A DNA stretch of 64,000 nt, from positions 1,147,001 through 1,211,000 of the forward strand of contig NZ_CP049109.1 in NCBI RefSeq assembly GCF_011057975.1, given 5' to 3'. Source of the DNA: Sphingosinithalassobacter tenebrarum (lineage in GTDB: Bacteria; Pseudomonadota; Alphaproteobacteria; Sphingomonadales; Sphingomonadaceae). Below the pieces are notes generated by a model. The model was not told the origin of the DNA, did not search any database, and worked only from the letters and a program-made list of their open reading frames with translations. Made by a program: the position numbers and the translations under genes. Below, in pieces: positions 24,759 through 32,916 of this stretch. Positions within the stretch are counted from its first letter, which is position 1. Every line of letters begins with the position of its first letter.

Positions 24759-25478
24759 CCAGACACAGGATCCATCGCCTTCGGCGGGAAGAACTCCGCC
24801 GTGACCGGCCCCCGGCACCGGAGCGGCCATGCGGTTCGTCGACACAGAGCATTTGATGATGGCCCCGCCGGACCGGTATCGAAATTCGGCGAGCAGGCGC
24901 TATGGCGGCGGAAAACGGTACGGCCTGATCGCCTTGCCCGCATAGCGTCCGCGGAGTACTTCACGCTGTTCGCGCCCATCGAATGGTTTCGCCGCACGAG
25001 GCGGACCGAACTGTTCGACGATGGGCGCGGAGACGCCCTCTTATGTCCCAACTTGGCCCAGCTAGCACCGCCGGAATTGCACAACTGCAGCCGCCGCGCC
25101 GCGCCGCGCCTCCTGCGATGGTGACAGCAAGGATTGTTCAAGGTCGGCTTTGGGCATCCCGGGGCGGAACGGGAACGGCTGAGATGTTGTGCTTTGCTGC
25201 CGACCGTCGTCGGGTTGTCTGGGGTCCAGCTAGCACCGTCAGGGAGATGAGGGTCGCCGCTGGCCGCTTTCTTGCGCGGATCACACCATTTCCGAGGCAG
25301 GACAAATGCTAGAGACGTCGGAAGGCATTCGATTTACATTTCACCAGAGATAGCCGGTCCGCCCGCCGCAACTGGTGCCTTCGAAGGGGGCTAAATTTGC
25401 CTCCCGGGACAGCGAATCGCCGCCCGATATTTCTTCCCTGCTACCGGTTCGGGTCCTGACTCGGGAACACAATTAGGG
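24759..25478. other. Gene-poor right end of the island
   Basis: No reading frame here resembles a known protein, codon use is unlike the neighbouring genes, and no operon-like spacing or ribosome site is evident. A short phrase AGCTAGCACCG occurs twice (near 25060 and 25215). The stretch is best read as decayed DNA at the right end of the island. Confidence 0.5.
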
Positions 25479-25500
25479 GTGGACCACGAGTGGGCCACGA
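25479..25500 (+). repeat. Tandem arm-type repeats at the right end of the island
   Basis: GTGGACCACGA (25479-25489) is followed directly by GTGGGCCACGA (25490-25500). The same 11-mer occurs twice in the left repeat (2996-3006, 3011-3021). Such short repeats inside each end are what tyrosine-recombinase arm-binding sites look like. Confidence 0.65.
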
Positions 25501-25552
25501 AATGATGGCCGTTCAGAAGGCCAGCTTTTCTGCGGCTTTCAGAAGCAAATGT

Positions 25553-25736
25553 GAGTCTTGTAAGCACCACGACATAATGAGAACATTGCAGAAAGCCGCG
25601 GAATTCTGCGGTAAAATGTCTCCTGCTGGTCCCGCGAATTCTCATTATGTTCCATCGTGGCCCACCCAAAGTGGACCACGAACATCGCAGGAGGCGTGGC
25701 CCACCCCATGCTTACGACTGTGGAGATTTCGCGCGC
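25553..25736 (+). repeat. Right copy of the island direct repeat, with decayed integrase start
   Basis: This is the second copy of the segment at 2875-3076. It holds the degenerate core GAGTCTTGTAAGCACCA (25553-25569), the CATAATGAGAA/TTCTCATTATG inverted repeat, GTGGCCCAC and one GTGGACCACGA, and then an ATG at 25708 followed by nine recognisable integrase codons. One extra T shifts the frame, and similarity is lost after 25736. It looks like the left end of a second, tandemly integrated element of which only this scar remains. Confidence 0.75.
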
Positions 25737-25770
25737 TACTGAGCGGGGCTGATATTCACGGGAGACCCTC

Positions 25771-25814
25771 TCGTCTCCATCCAGAGAGTCGGCGGTTCGA
25801 GCCCGTCACTGACC
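25771..25814 (+). other. tRNA-3'-half-like sequence
   Basis: A T arm GGCGG TTCGAGC CCGTC (25791-25807) is followed by a seven-base acceptor-like ACTGACC (25808-25814) and preceded by a four-of-five-paired stem TCTCG/CCAGA around a seven-base loop. No matching GGTCAGT or D arm exists upstream, and ATCA replaces ACCA. It may be an attachment-site remnant. The evidence is modest. Confidence 0.35.
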
Positions 25815-25979
25815 ATCACAGGCCGCGGAAACGCGCGGTTTCTTTGGGTTTCGATGCGACAGCGCTGCGGATTGCCGAGTCGTCTGTGTATCCGCCGGAT
25901 ATCCGCAGGTGCGGCGGGGCAGGACGTTTGAGACAAAAGGCAGCCTATATTCGCAGGCCCAGCGGCAGCGCGTGTTTGA

Positions 25980-26810
25980 CTAGCAGCGCGGAAAATTGGG
26001 CTCACAAAGCGGGTCGCCGTCGCGCAGCGTGACCGGTTCGCGCAGAATCGTCCGAACACTTTCTTTGTCCATGAAGGTGCCCTGTCGCGCGTCCCAGCGG
26101 GCATCGTCGCCCAGATAGCGGATCGCGATCGCCCGGCGCCGCGTGTCGCGCGACAAATTGCCCGCCGAGAAATGGAAGGTCAGCGGGTGATGGACGATCA
26201 CGTCGCCCGGCTCGGTCTCGAACGAGAGGATATCATACCGCTTGCGCAGCGCCGCTTCGTCCGGCGCCGGATCGAACCCCCTCTTGGCGTAGAGTTCGCC
26301 AAAGCCGGATGTCGTTGAAAAAGCGCGCGGGGCATAGAGCTTGCCCTCGAGATGCGATCCGCGCGCATATTGCACCGCGCCGCTTTCGACCGTCACCGGA
26401 TCGAGCCCGACCCAGATCGACAGGATCTGTTCGCCGCGCACTGGCCAATAGGGCAGGTCCTGGTGCCAGGGCGTGTGTTCCTGCGTGCCCGGTTCCTTGA
26501 CCAGCAGCTGGTCGTAAAAGAGGCGGCTTTCCCGCGATTCCATGATCACACGGGCAAGCGCGGGCAGCGGCGATTCGAGCATCAGCGCGGCGAAATCCGG
26601 GTCGCGCATCCACACGAAGAAGTCGCCGACATAGCGGCCCTCTTTGTCCTGCGGGGTATATTCCACCGATGCGCCCGAGGGCGCGGCGATGGCGCGCTCG
26701 ACCGCGTCGCGCATCCGCGCGATCCATGCGGTATCGAGCACGCCGCGCACGACGGCGGCGCCGTCGCAGCGATAGGCGGCGCGTGCGGCTTCGATTGCGT
26801 TCTGATCCAT
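25980..26810 (-). CDS. Phytanoyl-CoA dioxygenase (PhyH) family 2-oxoglutarate/Fe(II) oxygenase
   Basis: A 276-residue cytoplasmic enzyme. The iron triad is visible as His116 and Asp118 (HTPWHQDLPYW) and His213 (HHPLTFHFSAGN), with the 2-oxoglutarate-binding Arg in SRDTRRRAIAIRYLGDD. PhyH-type enzymes hydroxylate acyl-CoAs, amino acids or natural-product intermediates. It follows the SDR gene by 19 bases and is the last gene of the kbl-SDR-PhyH unit. It is the first chromosomal gene to the right of the island scar. A hydroxylation that precedes SDR oxidation and Kbl-type cleavage is a reasonable hypothesis; the substrate is unknown. Confidence 0.85.
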   Translation of the reverse strand: MDQNAIEAARAAYRCDGAAVVRGVLDTAWIARMRDAVERAIAAPSGASVEYTPQDKEGRYVGDFFVWMRDPDFAALMLESPLPALARVIMESRESRLFYDQLLVKEPGTQEHTPWHQDLPYWPVRGEQILSIWVGLDPVTVESGAVQYARGSHLEGKLYAPRAFSTTSGFGELYAKRGFDPAPDEAALRKRYDILSFETEPGDVIVHHPLTFHFSAGNLSRDTRRRAIAIRYLGDDARWDARQGTFMDKESVRTILREPVTLRDGDPLCEPNFPRC

Positions 26811-26829
26811 TGGTCCTCTCCCCGGCGGT

Positions 26830-27621
26830 TCAGCCTTGTGGTTCCTGTCGTTCGGAATGGCGGCGATGCATCACGCCGGCGGCAAGGAACCCGCCATCGA
26901 CGCCGAGCACATGGCCGGTGACGTAGGACGAGGCTTCGCTCGCGAGGAACAGTGCCGCTTCGGCGACTTCCCCGGGCGTGCCGTAGCGGTCCATCGGAAT
27001 GCCCGCGCGATAGACGGTGCGCGTCTCGTCCGAATGCATGCGCGCGACCAGCTCGGTCTCGATCGCGCCGGGGGCGAGGCAATTGGCGGTGATGCCGTAT
27101 GGCGCGAGTTCGACCGCCATCACGCGCGTCAGCCCGATCACGCCCGCCTTGGCCGCGCCGTAGGCGGCGCGGCCGGTGCCGCCCAATATCCCGGCGGTCG
27201 AGGAAATGGTGACGATCCGGCCATAGCCCTGATCGCGCATTGCCCGCGCCGCGCTCTGGCACATCAGGAAAGTGCCGGTGAGATCGATGTCGAGCACGCG
27301 GCGCCATTGCGCCAGCTCGGTGTCGAGAAACGCCTGTTCGATGCCGATGCCCGCGCTGTGCAGCAGGATATCGAGCCGGCCGAAGCGCGAGACCGTGACC
27401 CCGACGGCGGAGTTGACTGCTTGCGGATCGGTGACGTCGGTGGTGAGCGCGAAGGCGTCATGGCCCGCCTCGCACAGCGCCTGCGCGGTGGCGGTCGCGG
27501 CTTCGGCATTGGCGTCGGCGATGCACAGCCGCGCGCCATGCTGTGCGAAGCGGTGCGCCGCGGCGCGGCCGATGCCGCTGCCGCCGCCGGTAACGATTGC
27601 GGTTCTGCCCTGCAGCATCAT
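26830..27621 (-). CDS. Short-chain dehydrogenase/reductase (classical)
   Basis: A 263-residue classical SDR with TGGGSGIG at 11-18, the NADH-favouring Asp in CIADANAEA, and SAGIG, ISSTAG and YGAAK for the catalytic Ser, Tyr and Lys. The C-terminus closes with SYVTGHVLGVDGGFLAAGV, the usual PG/SDR end. It overlaps the kbl stop by four bases (ATGA), so the genes are translationally coupled. In the standard threonine route a medium-chain Tdh makes the 2-amino-3-oxo acid for Kbl; here an SDR stands in its place and could oxidise a 3-hydroxy amino acid. That role is inferred. Confidence 0.87.
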   Translation of the reverse strand: MMLQGRTAIVTGGGSGIGRAAAHRFAQHGARLCIADANAEAATATAQALCEAGHDAFALTTDVTDPQAVNSAVGVTVSRFGRLDILLHSAGIGIEQAFLDTELAQWRRVLDIDLTGTFLMCQSAARAMRDQGYGRIVTISSTAGILGGTGRAAYGAAKAGVIGLTRVMAVELAPYGITANCLAPGAIETELVARMHSDETRTVYRAGIPMDRYGTPGEVAEAALFLASEASSYVTGHVLGVDGGFLAAGVMHRRHSERQEPQG

Positions 27622-28835
27622 GCCGGGATCACGCCCAGCTCGCGGCCCGCGCGAACGAAGGCGGTGATGGCGCGGTCGATATCGGCATCGCTCAGCGCGC
27701 TCGACATCTGGGTGCGGATGCGCGCCAGACCTGGCGGGACCACCGGCGCGGAAAAGGCGACGGCGTAGATGCCGTCGTCATGGAGCTTCGCTGCGAATTG
27801 CGTGGCGGTCCGCGCGTCACCGATCATCACCGGAATGATCGGATGTCCGGCGCCGGCCAGCGTGAAGCCCGCCTCGGTAAGCGCCTCGCGGAACCGCGCG
27901 GCATGATTGGTGAGCCGCGCGCGCCGTTCGGGTTCTTCGGCCACGATATCGAGCGCGCGCAGTGCCGATGCCGCCAGCGCGGGCGGCAGCGCGTTCGAGA
28001 AGAGATAGGGGCGGGCCTTTTGCCGCAGCCAGGCGACCAGGGACGCCGAACCGGCGATATAGCCGCCAGCCGCGCCGCCCAGCGCCTTGCCGAGCGTGCC
28101 CGACACCATGTCGACCGGCACGCCGTCATGATGCGCGGCGGTGCCGCTGCCGTCGGGGCCGAGCACACCGGTGGCATGCGAATCATCGACCATCAATAAC
28201 GCGCCGTGGCGATCGCATACCGCGCGGATCGCCGGCAGATCGGCGATCACGCCGTCCATCGAGAAGACGCCGTCGGTGACGACCAGCTTGCGCCGCGCGT
28301 CCTTGGCCTGGGTCAGCGCGGCATCGAGCGCGGCGATGTCGCCATTGGGGTAGCGATGGCGCTGCGCCTTGCACAGGCGAATGCCGTCGATGATGCTGGC
28401 GTGGTTGAGCGCATCGCTGAACACTGCGTCCTCGGGGCCGAGCAGCGCTTCGAAAATCCCGGCATTGGCATCGAAACAGGAGGGGAAGAGGATCGCGTCC
28501 TTCTGCCCCGTCAGCGCCGCCAGCCGTGCTTCGAGGCGCCGGTGCAGCTCGTGCGTGCCGCAGATGAAACGCACCGATGCCATGCCGAGGCCGTGAGTAT
28601 CGAGCGCGTGCTTCGCCGCCGCGACCAGCCGCGAGTCGTCGGCGAGGCCGAGATAATTGTTGGCGCACAGGTTGAGCAGGTCGCGATTGCCGCCCGGCTC
28701 CGTCACGGTGACATGACCCGATTGCGGCGAAACCAGCGGATGCTCGTCCTTGAACAGGCCGGTTTCGCGCAGCGTATCGAGCTCGGCGGCGAGCGCTGCG
28801 TCGAGCGATTGCGATTGGGGCGTGTGCGTCGTCAT
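27618..28835 (-). CDS. kbl: 2-amino-3-oxobutyrate CoA ligase (glycine C-acetyltransferase)
   Basis: A 405-residue PLP enzyme of the alpha-oxoamine synthase family. CANNYLGLADD, GMASVRFICGTHELHRRLEA, YPNGDIAALDAAL, VDDSHATGVLG and the PLP-lysine loop SGTLGKALGGAAGGY (Lys250) are diagnostic of Kbl rather than BioF or HemA. It cleaves 2-amino-3-oxobutyrate with CoA to glycine and acetyl-CoA in threonine breakdown, or the related 3-oxo amino acids. The ATG at 28835 is used because the family's N-terminus starts close to it. It is the first gene of its operon and lies 44 bases from a regulon motif at 28880-28894. No tdh gene is adjacent. Confidence 0.9.
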   Translation of the reverse strand: MTTHTPQSQSLDAALAAELDTLRETGLFKDEHPLVSPQSGHVTVTEPGGNRDLLNLCANNYLGLADDSRLVAAAKHALDTHGLGMASVRFICGTHELHRRLEARLAALTGQKDAILFPSCFDANAGIFEALLGPEDAVFSDALNHASIIDGIRLCKAQRHRYPNGDIAALDAALTQAKDARRKLVVTDGVFSMDGVIADLPAIRAVCDRHGALLMVDDSHATGVLGPDGSGTAAHHDGVPVDMVSGTLGKALGGAAGGYIAGSASLVAWLRQKARPYLFSNALPPALAASALRALDIVAEEPERRARLTNHAARFREALTEAGFTLAGAGHPIIPVMIGDARTATQFAAKLHDDGIYAVAFSAPVVPPGLARIRTQMSSALSDADIDRAITAFVRAGRELGVIPA

Positions 28836-28879
28836 GCCATTATTCTGACCCACATTGCACTTTGCCCGCAAGCATTTTA

Positions 28880-28894
28880 TGACGCTGATGTCAG
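28880..28894. promoter_or_regulatory. Regulon motif, site 1 (between kbl operon and serine hydrolase)
   Basis: TGACGCTGATGTCAG fits TGAY-NN-TGAY-RTCAG. It sits in the 104-base divergent spacer, 45 bases before the kbl ATG and 46 bases before the hydrolase ATG at 28940, and so could control both units. Confidence 0.65.
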
Positions 28895-28939
28895 TTTTGG
28901 TTTCGCGCGATGGCGCGTCGGGAAATGGGAAGCACTGCA

Positions 28940-30385
28940 ATGATCATCGGAACACGACGTTATGCGGCATTTCTGGCGATGCTGGCCTGCAGCGCATCGG
29001 CCTGCGCCCAGACCGCCGTACCGGCGGCGCCGGTCGCGGCCGCGCCTGAAGCAGCCGCGTCGGGCACGGTCGAATCGCTCGCGCTTCGCGCCGATGCCGC
29101 AATCCGGCAGGCGATGGCGGACGGGCCGTTTCCCGGCGTCTCGGTTGCGGTCGCGCGCGACGGGCAGATTATTTATGCGCGCGGCATGGGGCTCGCCGAT
29201 CGCGAGAGCGGCGCGCCGGTGACGCCGCAGACGCGCTTTCCGATCGGTTCGATTACCAAGCCAGTGACCTGCCTGTCGACGCTCCAGCTCGTCGGGCAGG
29301 GCAAGGTCGCGCTCGATGCGCCGGTCGGTACCTATCTGCCCGATCTTCCCGCACCGAGCCGCGACGTCACCATCCGCCAGCTTGCCGAACATACGTCGGG
29401 CATTCCCAATTATCTCGAGAACCGCGAATTTCCGTACAGCAACCCGGTCGATCTGACGCGTGAGAAGATGCTCGGCTATTTCGCCGACAAGCCGCTCATG
29501 TTCGCGCCCGGTGCGAAGTTCAACTATTCGAATTCCGACACATTCCTGCTCGGGCTGGTGATCGAAGCGGTGACGGGGCAAAGCTATGACCGCTATGTCG
29601 CCGATCACGTTTTCGCGCCGTTCGGCATGGCGCAGGCGGATTTCGGCGCCGACCCCGATCATGCAAGCGGCTATCTGGCGCGCGGCGGCGAATTTGCGCC
29701 GGCGCCCGCCTATGACTGGCTGGCGCCCTTTTCGGCCGGGGCGATCGTTTCGACCGCGCAGGATCTGGTGCGCTTTTCCGACGGTCTGTTCGGCAATGCC
29801 ACGCCCGAAGCCGTGCGCGCGCTGGCGCTGTCGGGCGATGCGCTCAGCGACGGCGGCGCCAATGCCTATCTTCAGGGCTGTCTGATCGAAGGCGATCTCG
29901 ACGGCCGGCGCAAGCTCTCGCACCCCGGCTCGATCTACGGCTTTTCCAGCCATTTCGCCTATTATCCCGACGATCATCTGACCGTGGTGGTGCTGACCAA
30001 CAGCCAGGGGCGCAATTTCCCCGCGCTGACGCTTGAACATCGCATAGCCCGCATTTTCCTCGGCCTGCCCGAACCCGATCTGTCGGGCGTCGCCTTCGAT
30101 CCGGCGGAGGCGGCGTGGATCGCGGGCAATTATGACATCACCACTCATCGCCTCGGCTTCGACCGGCTGGGCTTCGCCGCGAAGGAGGGCGGGCTGTATC
30201 TCAGCTTCGGCGGCGTCGACAGCGGTGCTCCGCCGATCGCGCTGATCGCGCTCGGTGCCGGGCGCTATGCCTCGAGCATCGACACCGAACAGCGCTTCGC
30301 TTTCTCCCGGCAACCAGACGGGACGGTGGCGCTCTCCATGCGCTATTATGACGGTGACTTCCCGATGGTGAAGGCGGCGCAATAG
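28940..30385 (+). CDS. Secreted serine hydrolase, class C beta-lactamase family
   Basis: A 481-residue exported protein; the signal peptide ends near ACAQ-T. The fold is the penicillin-binding/AmpC type: Ser104-x-x-Lys107 (GSITKPVT), Tyr196-Ser-Asn (FNYSNSDTF) and a late HPG motif (LSHPGSIYGF). Members include D-aminopeptidases, esterases and beta-lactamases, so the substrate is uncertain. A C-terminal domain of about 100 residues (DPAEAAWIAGNYDITTHRLG) resembles the lipocalin-like barrels attached to several such enzymes. The ATG at 28940 follows GGGAAG with seven-base spacing. It is divergent from kbl, with regulon site 1 between them. Confidence 0.87.
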   Translation: MIIGTRRYAAFLAMLACSASACAQTAVPAAPVAAAPEAAASGTVESLALRADAAIRQAMADGPFPGVSVAVARDGQIIYARGMGLADRESGAPVTPQTRFPIGSITKPVTCLSTLQLVGQGKVALDAPVGTYLPDLPAPSRDVTIRQLAEHTSGIPNYLENREFPYSNPVDLTREKMLGYFADKPLMFAPGAKFNYSNSDTFLLGLVIEAVTGQSYDRYVADHVFAPFGMAQADFGADPDHASGYLARGGEFAPAPAYDWLAPFSAGAIVSTAQDLVRFSDGLFGNATPEAVRALALSGDALSDGGANAYLQGCLIEGDLDGRRKLSHPGSIYGFSSHFAYYPDDHLTVVVLTNSQGRNFPALTLEHRIARIFLGLPEPDLSGVAFDPAEAAWIAGNYDITTHRLGFDRLGFAAKEGGLYLSFGGVDSGAPPIALIALGAGRYASSIDTEQRFAFSRQPDGTVALSMRYYDGDFPMVKAAQ

Positions 30386-30413
30386 CCGCCGCGCCGACCG
30401 GGGCGAAAAAATC

Positions 30414-30450
30414 GGGGCGGCGCGGGGATTTCCCGCGCCGCCCCTTTTTT
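30414..30450. terminator. Bidirectional intrinsic terminator
   Basis: GGGGCGGCGCGGG pairs perfectly with CCCGCGCCGCCCC across a short loop, followed by six T (30445-30450) and preceded by six A on the other side. It lies between the convergent serine hydrolase and TonB receptor genes and can stop transcription from both directions. Confidence 0.92.
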
Positions 30451-30473
30451 GCTTGGCACTGGTAGCCAATCCT

Positions 30474-30544
30474 CAATTCCTGCCCTTCCAGGGAAGGAAT
30501 TGATGCCGGGTTCGCGCGGCTATTTCCTGATCGACGAACCCGGC
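30474..30544. repeat. Two further inverted repeats next to the terminator
   Basis: CAATTCCT/AGGAATTG (30474-30481 and 30495-30502) encloses a second small stem, CCCT/AGGG. GCCGGGTTCG/CGAACCCGGC (30505-30514 and 30535-30544) is a perfect 10-base stem around 20 bases. They stand just beyond the TonB receptor stop and may serve as mRNA stabilising or extra terminating stems. Confidence 0.5.
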
Positions 30545-30550
30545 CTGTGC

Positions 30551-32728
30551 TCAGAAGTCGAAGGTTGCTTCCACGCCATAGGTGCGCGGCGCGGCGAGCG
30601 TCTGGATCGCCTGCCCCGGCACGATCGCGCCGCTCGAGCGCTGCACCGCATAGTCGCGATTGCCGATATTGCGGCCCCAGAGATAGACGCCCCAGCCCAT
30701 ATCCGTGTCATGGATGCCGACGCGCGCGTTGAACAGCGCGAGGCCGCCCTGGCTGTAGACATTGTCGGCGCCGAAATAGACGCGGCTGTGCGCAATCGCT
30801 TCGCCGCGCAGGAACAGTTCGAGCGAACCGGCGAGCGGTGCCACATATTGCGCGGCCACGCTGCCGCTATGTTCAGGCGCGCGGGGCAGCCTGTTGCCGG
30901 TATAGTCGGCGCCGCCGCTGGTGGCGTTGCGATAGTCGATGAAGTCGGCGTCGAGATAGGTGTAGGTCGCGGTCAGATCGAGCCCGCGCACCGGGCGCAA
31001 CACCAGTTCTGCCTCGAGCCCGCGCGTACGCGCCGACGCCGCGTTCGACGTCATGAAGCGTGGGACGCCGCCGACATTGATCAACTGGTTCACCTGCAGG
31101 TTGGAATAATCCATGCGGAAGACGTCGACCGCGATGCGACCGCGCCCGCCTAGGATTTCCGCCTTCGCGCCTATTTCATAGCTGTCGACATGTTCGGGCG
31201 CATAGCGCGCGTCATCGGTCGGTGAGACGCCGAACACATTGAACCCGCCCGATTTGAACCCGCGCGAATAGCTGGCGTAGAGCAGCACGTCCTCGCCCGG
31301 CTTGTAATTGAGGCTCGCCGAGGGGGAGAAATCATCCTCCGACCGTTCGAGCGTCCGCTGCGCGATGTTGGGCAGCAGCACCTGCCAGGGATCGCCCTGC
31401 TGGGCATGGACCAGCTTCTTCTTCTCATAGGTGTAGCGCAGCCCGGCGGTGAGGCTCAGCCGGTCCGAAAAGGCATAGTCGCCGTGCAGGAAGGCGGCAT
31501 AGCTGTCGCTCGTGACATCACCCTTCACGATCGCGTCGACCGCGTCGGGATAGATGCCGAGATCGACGCCGACCGTCGAGATCGAATTAGTGTCGAGCTG
31601 CTGGTGGAAATAATAGAGCCCGGCGACATAAGTCAGCGCACCGGCCTCACCCGCGTAGCGGAGTTCCTGCGAGACCTGTTCCTGATCCTCGTCGATGCCC
31701 GATGCGAGCATATCGAGCACGGTGTAATCATTGTCGGCGAAATTGTGCCAGGTGAAGCCGCGCCACGCAGTAAGCGACGTCAGCGTTCCGTTGCCGAGCG
31801 CCCAGTCGATTTGCGCCGACACGCCCCAGGTATCACGGTCCTGCACCGGGTCGCGATTTTGCGCGATATTGCGGTCGTTGGGATCGACATCGGCGAGCGG
31901 GGTGCCGGCAAAGGCGCCGTTGTTCAGCACTTCCGAACTGCCCGCATTGGTTCGGTCGCGGCCGATATCGCCGCGCAGGATGATGTCGATGTCGGCGCTC
32001 GGCTGAATGCGCAGCGTGCCGCGCAGCGCGAGCGCGTCGAGATCGTCCTGATCGGTGCCGGTGGCGCTGTTGTGGATGAAGCCGCTGCGCTGATCGATGG
32101 CGCCGGCGAGGCCGATCGACACGCCGTCGCTCAGCGGGCCGCTCGCCGAGGCGCGGAACTGCCACGCATCGTAGTTGCCGTAGCCTGCCTCGAATCGCCC
32201 TTCGAGCGTGTCGCCCGGCAGGCGGGTGATATAGTTGATCGCGCCGGCAATGGTGTTCTTGCCGTAGAGCGCGCCCTGCGGCCCGCGCAGCACTTCGATG
32301 CGTTCTAGATCGAACAGGCTGGCATTGCCCGGCGTCGCGCGGCCCATATAGACGCCGTCGACATAGATGCCGACGCTCTGATCGAGCCCGGGATTGTTGA
32401 GATCGGCCGAAAGCCCGCGGATCGCGATCGATTGCGTGCGCAGGCTGCGGTCGGCGATGAATACCCCGGGGATCTGCCCCGCCAGATCCTCGATGCGCGA
32501 GACATTGGCGTCTTCCAGATCGCTCGCGGTGAATGCCGACAGCGCGATCGGCGTATCGAGCAGCCGCGTTTCGCGGCGTTCGGCGGTGACGACGATCTCG
32601 GGGACGGTATCGTCCTGCGCCGCCGCGCTGTCCCGCGATGCCTGCTGCGCCTGTGCCTGCGTGATGCCGGCGAGCGCGACGCCGGTACAAAGACTCCACT
32701 TCACGATCTTGCGAAACTGATTCGTCAC
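30551..32728 (-). CDS. TonB-dependent outer-membrane receptor (I)
   Basis: A 725-residue receptor with a signal peptide (ITQAQA-Q). The TonB-box/plug start PEIVVTAERRETRLLDTPIA is followed by plug motifs IAIRGLSADLNNPGLDQSVG, IYVDGVYMGR, LRGPQGALYGKNTIAGAINY, and then a 22-strand-type barrel ending with an aromatic residue (VEATFDF). This is the sphingomonad family of TonB receptors commonly linked to catabolic clusters rather than to siderophores. It imports large or scarce substrates into the periplasm with energy from TonB-ExbBD. It is transcribed as its own unit; regulon site 2 lies 26 bases before its ATG. The ligand is unknown. Confidence 0.92.
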   Translation of the reverse strand: MTNQFRKIVKWSLCTGVALAGITQAQAQQASRDSAAAQDDTVPEIVVTAERRETRLLDTPIALSAFTASDLEDANVSRIEDLAGQIPGVFIADRSLRTQSIAIRGLSADLNNPGLDQSVGIYVDGVYMGRATPGNASLFDLERIEVLRGPQGALYGKNTIAGAINYITRLPGDTLEGRFEAGYGNYDAWQFRASASGPLSDGVSIGLAGAIDQRSGFIHNSATGTDQDDLDALALRGTLRIQPSADIDIILRGDIGRDRTNAGSSEVLNNGAFAGTPLADVDPNDRNIAQNRDPVQDRDTWGVSAQIDWALGNGTLTSLTAWRGFTWHNFADNDYTVLDMLASGIDEDQEQVSQELRYAGEAGALTYVAGLYYFHQQLDTNSISTVGVDLGIYPDAVDAIVKGDVTSDSYAAFLHGDYAFSDRLSLTAGLRYTYEKKKLVHAQQGDPWQVLLPNIAQRTLERSEDDFSPSASLNYKPGEDVLLYASYSRGFKSGGFNVFGVSPTDDARYAPEHVDSYEIGAKAEILGGRGRIAVDVFRMDYSNLQVNQLINVGGVPRFMTSNAASARTRGLEAELVLRPVRGLDLTATYTYLDADFIDYRNATSGGADYTGNRLPRAPEHSGSVAAQYVAPLAGSLELFLRGEAIAHSRVYFGADNVYSQGGLALFNARVGIHDTDMGWGVYLWGRNIGNRDYAVQRSSGAIVPGQAIQTLAAPRTYGVEATFDF

Positions 32729-32753
32729 GACGACCCTCCCTGATTCCCAAAAG

Positions 32754-32768
32754 TGATTATGACATCAG
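32754..32768. promoter_or_regulatory. Regulon motif, site 2 (upstream of TonB receptor I)
   Basis: TGATTATGACATCAG, followed by TTTT, fits TGAY-NN-TGAY-RTCAG. It lies 26 bases upstream of the receptor ATG at 32728, in the 188-base gap after the acyl-CoA ligase stop. Confidence 0.65.
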
Positions 32769-32916
32769 TTTTACAAATGTCGAATCAGATTTGTAGCGTT
32801 TCAGGCGAATGCGAGAGACGATTTTCCGCCGTTTTCGCGCGGGGGTGCGCGGATGCGGGACAGGGGTTCGTGCCCGGTGTGGGGGCCGGTTACGCGAACG
32901 ATTCGCGCGCGCCGGT

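Larger units (their letters stand above)
2875..25569. mobile_element. Degraded integrative island in tRNA-Thr (about 22.7 kb)
   Basis: The left limit is the tRNA-Thr 3' end (core GAGTCCTGTAAGCGGCACCA at 2875-2894). The right limit is a decayed copy of the same core, GAGTCTTGTAAGCACCA at 25553-25569, with one substitution and a 3-base loss. Both cores are followed by the same integrase promoter and start region. GTGGACCACGA-type repeats lie near both ends (2996-3006, 3011-3021, 25479-25489, 25490-25500), as expected for tyrosine-recombinase arm sites. The left end holds integrase, Trb, DUF2274 and AlpA remnants. The integrase is broken and most conjugation genes are gone, so the element should be immobile. 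The boundaries are read directly; the mobility history is inferred. Confidence 0.75.

Noticed and set aside
23097..24845. A 582-residue minus-strand frame opposite the sorbosone-dehydrogenase-like gene
   Set aside because: The plus strand holds a clear lipoprotein propeller enzyme coupled to DUF2231; the antisense frame has only shadow composition.
24801..25312. Two overlapping plus-strand frames (about 107 and 109 residues) at the island right end
   Set aside because: Neither resembles a known protein, and the Arg-rich composition suggests chance frames in decayed DNA.
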